Positions 41,265-45,772 of a stretch of 45,772 nt of DNA are shown piece after piece (positions within the stretch are counted from its first letter, which is position 1; each line of letters opens with the position of its first letter). The DNA lies in contig CABTYV010000004.1 in the NCBI GenBank assembly GCA_902489145.1, positions 1 to 45,772 of the forward strand, written 5' to 3'. The DNA is from an uncultured Tissierellia bacterium (GTDB taxonomy: Bacteria; Bacillota; Clostridia; Tissierellales; Peptoniphilaceae). A program made the position numbers and the translations under genes. The notes under the pieces were generated by a model. It was not told the origin of the DNA, did no database searches, and saw only the letters and a program-made list of their open reading frames with translations.

Positions 41265-41667
41265 CATGGTAGATTATGAAAAACACTTTCGCGTGTACTG
41301 CGAAGAAAACAGTTTAACGATCAACCTTTCCTACGACATGCCGGAGGGATATGAAACGGCCAACGGTACGTTTGATCCAACTGTCAATACGCTGTTCATC
41401 AACAAAGAGATGCGCCAATCTCAACCGGAGTACGAGCAGATGTTCTATCTGTTTCATGAGCTTCGCCATGCCTTGCAGTATTTGCACCCGGAGCGCTTTG
41501 ACGGGCTGATTTCCAGGAGCCGCCTCTATGTCATCCAATATGATGGAATTTGTTATAAACTCGTTGACGGCAAATGGAAAGAATGCAAGCTCGATGGATC
41601 AATAGACTATTTCACGGAACTATATCTTGGACAGCCCTATGAACGGGACGCAAATGACTGCGTATGA
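41257..41667 (+). CDS. ImmA/IrrE-like metalloprotease, small
   Basis: A 136-residue protein with the zinc-protease motif HELRH in MFYLFHELRHALQYLHPERF (about residues 65-84) and a downstream ERDAND segment (YERDANDC at the C-terminus), the pattern of ImmA/IrrE-type COG2856 peptidases, which often end ERDA. In phages and integrative elements such proteins cleave repressors. No DNA-binding domain is fused. It overlaps the AlkZ-like remnant by 8 bases and the next small gene by 14 bases. Substrate unknown. Confidence 0.7.
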   Translation: MNNMVDYEKHFRVYCEENSLTINLSYDMPEGYETANGTFDPTVNTLFINKEMRQSQPEYEQMFYLFHELRHALQYLHPERFDGLISRSRLYVIQYDGICYKLVDGKWKECKLDGSIDYFTELYLGQPYERDANDCV

Positions 41668-41836
41668 GAAGGTGAAGGAGCTTTTGGGAGATTCGCCGGA
41701 GCTTCAGGAACTCCATGCGTTCTGGACGCCGAAGAAAGCAGTAGAGGATCAGGCGTATGAGGAACTGTACCTGCAGATTGATAAAATGATAGTAGAAGCA
41801 AATGAATCAGAAGATACATCTCCAGCCGATAGATAG
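41654..41836 (+). CDS. Small hypothetical protein after the ImmA-like gene
   Basis: A 60-residue acidic protein beginning MTAYEKVKELLGDSPELQELHAFW, mostly helical by appearance, with no recognised domain. It overlaps the protease gene at its start and the GNAT-NTF2 gene by 35 bases at its end, so it is probably translated by coupling. An upstream in-frame start exists but lies deep in the protease gene. Real coding status is likely but unproven. Confidence 0.55.
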   Translation: MTAYEKVKELLGDSPELQELHAFWTPKKAVEDQAYEELYLQIDKMIVEANESEDTSPADR

Positions 41837-42683
41837 GATGCTCCTTCACGAATACTATAAGGGCTTCGTTATGGATGCGGAGATCTTTATGGACATGAGG
41901 AATTTTCGGGAGTATACCTACGCCCCCGAGAGAGTTGACGCATATTTTGACAGGCTCCAGTCGCAGAAAGATCGCGTGGATTTTCTGATTATGAAGGACG
42001 AAAAACCGATTGGAGAAATCGCCTTGAAGCACATAGACGAAACGGCAAGGCAATGTGAACTGTCCATCCACTTGCAAAACGATTCCGTCAAGAATAAAGG
42101 ATATGGGACGCAGGCGGAACGTCTGATTCTGGAATATGCATTTCAGACACTGGGAATGACGGCGGTAATTGCCGATTCCGTTCTCAAGAACAAGAGAAGC
42201 CAACACACACTGGAGAAGGTAGGGTTTCAAGAAACCGGCAGGGATGATACTTTCGTATATTACAGAATCTCTCAATCTGACTGGCTCAAACTTATCAACA
42301 TGTTTGATTGCGCTGGCTTCATACAAGCAGTATTGAAACAGAACAGAACGGAGATCCGCTCATATTTTGCCGATGACGCTGTAATCAACTGGCACTGCAC
42401 AAATGAATGCTTCACGGTGGACGAATACATCATTGCAAACTGCGAGTACCCTGGAAAATGGGACGGTGAAATAGAAACTGTTCACCAGGCAGATGATCTA
42501 TTTGCCGTTGTTACAAAGGTCTATCCCAAGGATAGCACTGCTTCCTTCCATTGCGTATCATTCATCCGGTGCCGCAACGGGAAAATAGCGTCACTGGATG
42601 AATATTGGGCAGATGACGGAGCGCCGCCAAAATGGCGGAGCGATATGAAGATCGGAAAGCCGATTTCTGAGGAACGCATATGA
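41802..42683 (+). CDS. GNAT acetyltransferase fused to an NTF2/SnoaL-like domain
   Basis: A 293-residue two-domain protein. Residues 1 to about 155 are a GNAT fold of the RimJ type (EKPIGEIALKHIDETARQCELSIHL, KNKGYGTQAERLILEYAFQTLGMTAVIADSVLKNKRSQHTLEKVGFQETG), including the acetyl-CoA loop NKGYGTQA. Residues about 165-293 form an NTF2-like domain (FIQAVLKQNRTEIRSYFADDAVINWHCTNECFTVDEYIIANCEYPGKWDGEIE, SFIRCRNGKIASLDEYWADDGAPPKWR) usually encoded alone. It overlaps Nudix by 4 bases (ATGA). Substrate unknown; an internal start at residue 12 is possible. The fusion could reflect gene joining in the accessory block. Confidence 0.85.
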   Translation: MNQKIHLQPIDRMLLHEYYKGFVMDAEIFMDMRNFREYTYAPERVDAYFDRLQSQKDRVDFLIMKDEKPIGEIALKHIDETARQCELSIHLQNDSVKNKGYGTQAERLILEYAFQTLGMTAVIADSVLKNKRSQHTLEKVGFQETGRDDTFVYYRISQSDWLKLINMFDCAGFIQAVLKQNRTEIRSYFADDAVINWHCTNECFTVDEYIIANCEYPGKWDGEIETVHQADDLFAVVTKVYPKDSTASFHCVSFIRCRNGKIASLDEYWADDGAPPKWRSDMKIGKPISEERI

Positions 42684-43195
42684 GATTATTATTTGAGATA
42701 GATAAAAAAGACTATGAACACTGCACCCGCCATTTCGTTCGCAACTCCGCCCGCAGCATTATCATAAGAGATGGAAAAATCGCCATGATCCACAGTCCGA
42801 AATATGATTATTACAAGTTTCCGGGTGGCGGCATTGAAAACGGAGAGAACCCAGTGGAAGCAATGATCCGAGAGACGCGGGAGGAAGCCGGACTTGTGGT
42901 CAAACCTGAGACGGTCAAGGAATACGGCTATGTCCACCGGATTCAGCGGAGCGACATGGATTCCTCCGAATGCTTTGTTCAGGATAATTACTACTATCTG
43001 TGCGAAGCGGAGCCGGAAGCAGTTCGGCAGGATTTGGACGCTTACGAAGCGCAGGAAGCCTATACTTTGGAATACGTAGCGCCCTTGATGGCAATTCAAA
43101 AGAACCGCAGCGTGGGCACCAGCCCATATAATCCCATGATGTTTGAAAGAGAAGCAATGGTGTTGGAACTACTGATATCTGAAGGATACTTTTGA
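42680..43195 (+). CDS. Nudix hydrolase
   Basis: A 171-residue hydrolase of nucleoside diphosphate-linked compounds. A full Nudix box is present at about residues 51-73: GGGIENGENPVEAMIRETREEAGL, matching Gx5Ex7REUxEExGU. An N-terminal strand region (SARSIIIRDGKIAMIHSPKYDYYKFPGG) is typical. The start overlaps the GNAT-NTF2 stop in ATGA, implying coupling. Substrate not predictable. Confidence 0.92.
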   Translation: MRLLFEIDKKDYEHCTRHFVRNSARSIIIRDGKIAMIHSPKYDYYKFPGGGIENGENPVEAMIRETREEAGLVVKPETVKEYGYVHRIQRSDMDSSECFVQDNYYYLCEAEPEAVRQDLDAYEAQEAYTLEYVAPLMAIQKNRSVGTSPYNPMMFEREAMVLELLISEGYF

Positions 43196-43259
43196 TATAT
43201 GCCCGCGTTTTGCTCAGGAAGGAAACGAACGCCTTTAGACCATGAGTAAGGAGATTGAA

Positions 43260-43709
43260 ATGAATCTCAGCGAACCTTTGATACGGGAAATGACATTAGC
43301 TGATCTGGATGATTTGTACGCACTTCTTTCAGATAGTGAAGTCATGCGGTATATTGAGCCGCCTTTTTCAAAGGAACAAACAAAGCAATTTCTCGTGGAT
43401 GCCGGACTTTCTGAAAAGTCTTTGGTCTATGCTGTTGAGGACAGCGGTTCCTTTATTGGCTATGTTATCTTCCACGATTACGATGAAGAAAATATGGAAA
43501 TAGGCTGGATTCTCAAGCGAAACGTTTGGGGAAAAGGTTATGCAAGTATACTTACAAAGATGCTCATTGCTGAATGTCGAAAACTCAGAAAAGGCGCAAT
43601 CATCGAATGTGATCCGAGACAAGCAGTTACAGAGCATATTGCAAAGAAGCATGGCTTCAAATTCTCCGGCAAGCGTGATGGATGCGATGTGTATAAGTTG
43701 GAGGAATAA
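43260..43709 (+). CDS. GNAT-family N-acetyltransferase
   Basis: A 149-residue single-domain acetyltransferase: LIREMTLADLDDLYALLSDSEVMRYIEPP, SFIGYVIFHDYDEENMEIGWILKRNVWGKGYASILTKMLIAECRKL (acetyl-CoA motif VWGKGYA) and AVTEHIAKKHGFKFSGKRDGCDVYKLEE. ATG at 43260 follows AAGGAG at 43247-43252; an earlier ATG at 43242 lies before that site. 3 bases separate it from the next GNAT gene. Substrate unknown. Confidence 0.88.
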   Translation: MNLSEPLIREMTLADLDDLYALLSDSEVMRYIEPPFSKEQTKQFLVDAGLSEKSLVYAVEDSGSFIGYVIFHDYDEENMEIGWILKRNVWGKGYASILTKMLIAECRKLRKGAIIECDPRQAVTEHIAKKHGFKFSGKRDGCDVYKLEE

Positions 43710-43712
43710 TAA

Positions 43713-44693
43713 ATGAATACAGAGATTGATATCAGCAATGTCACCTTACATACAGACCGCATGATCCTGCGCCCTTGGCGTCAGACTGACCTGGATGATT
43801 TATACGCCTATGCTTCTGTTGATGGCGTTGGTCAGATGGCAGGCTGGAAACCCCACGAATCCAAGGAAGAATCCCAAAAGATTCTGGATATGTTCATCGG
43901 TCACAAAAAGACTTTTGCTTTGGAATATCAGGGCAAAGTAATTGGCTCTCTCGGTATTGAACAATACAATGAAGATCACTTTCCCGAATTTGCAGATAAA
44001 AAGTGCCGTGAGATCGGGTATGTGCTCTCTAAAGAGTATTGGGGGCAAGGACTGATGCCGGAAGCTGTGAAGGAGGTGATCCGGTATCTTTTCGAAGTAG
44101 TTGGTCTTGATGTGATCTTCTGCGGTCATTTTCTGTGGAACAAACAGTCACAAAGGGTTCAGGAAAAGTGCGGATTCAAGCATTACGCATTTGATACTTA
44201 CGAAACAAAAGTAGATACCACGGAAGAAGACGAAGTGAATATCCTAACAAGCAAAGATTGGCAGGCAGAGAGCGTTGTGATTAGGGAGTATGCCGCCTTT
44301 GATCGCAATGAAATTATGAACCTGTATACAAGCGTCGGCTGGACGAACTATACTGACCATCCGCAGATGCTGGAAAAGGCATATAAGAACTCTCTTTGTA
44401 CACTCGGCGCATATACCGCGCAAAGAAGGCTGGTTGGCATTATAAGAGCCGTGGGCGATGGAGCTTCTATCTTGTTCATTCAAGACATTATTGTGCTCCC
44501 GGAATTCCAGCGCATAGGAATAGGAACCGCTTTGCTTAAAGCAATCGTCAGCCGTTATCCCGATGTATATCAAACGGAACTCATGACGGACAACACGGAC
44601 AACACGGACAAGACCGTTGCCTTTTATAAGTCGCTTGGTTTTACGCCTGCGACTGAATTTGGTTGCCTGGGGTTCACGAAGCTGAATACATGA
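43713..44693 (+). CDS. Tandem GNAT acetyltransferase (two fused domains)
   Basis: A 326-residue protein with two GNAT folds. Residues 1-175: RimJ-type domain (LHTDRMILRPWRQTDLDDLYAYAS, VIGSLGIEQYN, EIGYVLSKEYWGQGLMPEAVKEVIRYLFEVVGLDVI). Residues 185-326: a second, smaller domain (VVIREYAAFDRNEIMNLYTSVGWTNYTDHPQMLEKAYKN, IQDIIVLPEFQRIGIGTALLKAIVSRYP, VAFYKSLGF). Near the end a 9-base unit is repeated three times, inserting TDNTDNTDK before the conserved FYKSLGF. It follows the single GNAT gene by 3 bases, ends 89 bases before the MerR gene, and shares its strand. Substrates unknown. Confidence 0.87.
   Translation: MNTEIDISNVTLHTDRMILRPWRQTDLDDLYAYASVDGVGQMAGWKPHESKEESQKILDMFIGHKKTFALEYQGKVIGSLGIEQYNEDHFPEFADKKCREIGYVLSKEYWGQGLMPEAVKEVIRYLFEVVGLDVIFCGHFLWNKQSQRVQEKCGFKHYAFDTYETKVDTTEEDEVNILTSKDWQAESVVIREYAAFDRNEIMNLYTSVGWTNYTDHPQMLEKAYKNSLCTLGAYTAQRRLVGIIRAVGDGASILFIQDIIVLPEFQRIGIGTALLKAIVSRYPDVYQTELMTDNTDNTDKTVAFYKSLGFTPATEFGCLGFTKLNT
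44586..44612 (+). repeat. Three tandem 9-base units in the double GNAT gene
   Basis: ACGGACAAC, ACGGACAAC, ACGGACAAG in a row, encoding Thr-Asp-Asn/Lys repeats. In frame, so it changes loop length only; probably slippage. Confidence 0.85.
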
Positions 44694-44727
44694 TTCAAAA
44701 AAAGTTCTGGAAAATTGAAAATAGGTA

Positions 44728-44758
44728 TTGACCTTACAGCAAACTGCAATGATATAAC
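44728..44758 (+). promoter_or_regulatory. MerR-type promoter with 19-bp spacer and dyad operator
   Basis: TTGACC (44728-44733), 19-bp spacer, TATAAC (44753-44758). Inside the spacer is TTACAG-CAAA-CTGCAA, an imperfect inverted repeat with 5 of 6 matching arm positions. Over-long spacer plus central dyad is the hallmark of promoters activated by DNA-distorting MerR proteins; the downstream gene encodes one, so autoregulation is expected. Confidence 0.82.
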
Positions 44759-44782
44759 GGTTTCAGAAAGGAGGTACATGAT

Positions 44783-45604
44783 ATGACAATCAAGGAGTTT
44801 GCCCGTCTCTGTGGCTGCAATCCTCAAACACTTCGTTATTATGATCATGTAGATCTACTGAAACCGGTTAAGGTGGATCAATGGTCAGGATACCGTTTTT
44901 ATGAGGAAGAGCAGGCTCGCGCCTTTGTAAAGATCAAAAATCTTCAAAAGGCCGGATTTACCATTGAAGAGATTAAAGAACTCCTTGATAAGGATAATCA
45001 TGTGATCTACAAAGCCTTCGATGCTAAAATTGCGGAGGATGAGAGAAGGTTGCAGGAAATCAAAGCTATCCAGAAGTCATATCAGACCGAAATGACAGAT
45101 ATGAAGAAAAAACTGGAAACCATTCGTGATATGGTTAAAGAATCCATGGAGGCATATGATCCTACTGAAGAGTTTGGTATAGACAGAGACGCCTATTCTC
45201 AGATGAAAGAAAGCGTAAATGGGTCCTTTGAAAGCATGATTAGCTGTAATGATGATAGTGATTATGAGTATTCGGAATACTCGGATAGCGACGAATCAGT
45301 GGAAGAACCGGAATATGTGGATCTGCTAAATAATCCGGACTATAAGATCGTTTATGAAAAGCATGGTTGGAGCTTTGTAAAAGAATTCTTTTCGGAGTTT
45401 TCCACCCTTGAGGAAGGACAAGATTATGCTATGCTGTTCCTTCTTTCTCAAAATAAAAGCAATCATAATGCCTTTGTCAATACGGCCCTTGGTATGCTGC
45501 TGAGCTGCAATCCAAAAGACCCGGACAACAAACGGTCTCTGAGTTGTAATGTGTCGGATTCCAGCGATGGTCAGAATCATTTTTGGCTCTTAAAGAGAAA
45601 ATAA
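44783..45604 (+). CDS. MerR-family regulator with acidic linker and C-terminal effector region
   Basis: A 273-residue regulator. N-terminal MerR winged helix (MTIKEFARLCGCNPQTLRYYDHVDLLKPVKVDQWSGYRFYEEEQARAFVKIKNLQKAGFTIEEIKELL), a long coiled-coil dimerisation helix at about 75-125, then an acidic Ser/Asp/Tyr/Glu-rich segment around 155-185 and a C-terminal region of about 85 residues that I cannot assign. It does not look like the GyrI-like drug-binding domain seen in BmrR. Strong AAAGGAGG site at 44767-44774 and a 19-bp-spacer promoter upstream. It may control only itself or the upstream acetyltransferase and Nudix genes. Confidence 0.9.
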   Translation: MTIKEFARLCGCNPQTLRYYDHVDLLKPVKVDQWSGYRFYEEEQARAFVKIKNLQKAGFTIEEIKELLDKDNHVIYKAFDAKIAEDERRLQEIKAIQKSYQTEMTDMKKKLETIRDMVKESMEAYDPTEEFGIDRDAYSQMKESVNGSFESMISCNDDSDYEYSEYSDSDESVEEPEYVDLLNNPDYKIVYEKHGWSFVKEFFSEFSTLEEGQDYAMLFLLSQNKSNHNAFVNTALGMLLSCNPKDPDNKRSLSCNVSDSSDGQNHFWLLKRK

Positions 45605-45645
45605 ACCGTATAATCAACTTCACAACCCCGATATACTCTTCGTTG

Positions 45646-45680
45646 AAGGAGGTGCAGCCGATTGGCCGCACCTCCTTTTT
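45646..45680 (+). terminator. Terminator after the MerR gene
   Basis: 10-bp perfect stem (AAGGAGGTGC at 45646-45655 with GCACCTCCTT at 45668-45677), 12-base loop that itself can pair (GCC-GATT-GGC), and a T run. Confidence 0.92.
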
Positions 45681-45772
45681 GACTTTCTGTTACTGTACAT
45701 TTGTAAATGATGTGAGACCAAAAACAGTAGAGAGAATTTCCTGTATGCTACCCTATTGATGGCGGGTTAACC

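Noticed and set aside
45681..45772. Possible gene or repeat at the right edge
   Set aside because: No open frame with a start and ribosome-binding site; only weak imperfect symmetry (CTGTTACTGT against ACAGTAGAGA), too poor to call.
40354..45772. Prophage or integrative element
   Set aside because: No integrase, transposase, capsid, relaxase or clear flanking direct repeats are present in the window; the ImmA-like gene alone is not enough.

Overview
The window comes from a low-to-mid GC Gram-positive bacterium of the Bacillota, most likely an anaerobic Clostridia/Tissierellia-type lineage. Evidence is the strong GGAGG ribosome-binding sites, the GlgC plus GlgD pair (GlgD is a Bacillota protein), lipobox lipoproteins, a DUF1292 protein, a YtxH protein, a LacI-type regulator beside HPr and enzyme I, and PrsA, RecX and CvfB. 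No genus can be named from the sequence alone. There are no protein-coding mobile-element genes, CRISPR arrays, rRNAs or tRNAs that I can see.

Layout. (1) 1-2001: 3' end of mfd, overlapping prsA. (2) 2088-6498: glycolytic run gapA-pgk-tpiA-eno, with a terminator between gapA and pgk and no phosphoglycerate mutase. (3) 6664-14108: glycogen operon glgC-glgD-glgA-pulA-pgm, tightly packed with overlapping genes. (4) 14175-17362: FHA protein, FtsW/RodA-type glycosyltransferase and a penicillin-binding transpeptidase, a cell-wall synthesis set. nadK is convergent to it. (5) 18241-19620: secreted GH25 lysozyme with its own sigma-A promoter. (6) 19636-19876: a non-coding RNA that folds like 6S RNA, followed by a YtxH protein and a small membrane protein. 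(7) 21182-24440: LacI-family regulator, HPr and enzyme I of the PTS. (8) 24488-26973: zinc ABC transporter. (9) 27056-32220: YitT-type membrane protein, CvfB, a divergent PepD, a DUF1292 protein, a P-loop protein and a pseudouridine synthase. (10) 32234-35907: two-component system with a lipoprotein. (11) 35904-38331: GIY-YIG protein and recX on the minus strand, then PC4-like, CYTH and greA genes. (12) 38386-40353: lysS carrying an extra C-terminal tRNA-binding domain.

From the lysS stop codon to the end the character changes. The DNA looks more AT-rich, and the genes are short, mostly overlapping accessory functions: a broken AlkZ-like gene, an ImmA-like metalloprotease, a GNAT-NTF2 fusion, a Nudix hydrolase, a GNAT, a double GNAT and a MerR regulator with a textbook 19-bp-spacer promoter. 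I read this as an acquired accessory block next to lysS. The strongest points for follow-up are the 6S-like RNA, the LysRS fusion beside the block, the AlkZ-like pseudogene, the MerR promoter, and a PepD paralogue in which the expected last metal-binding His is Gln. I found no clear case of an entirely new system.
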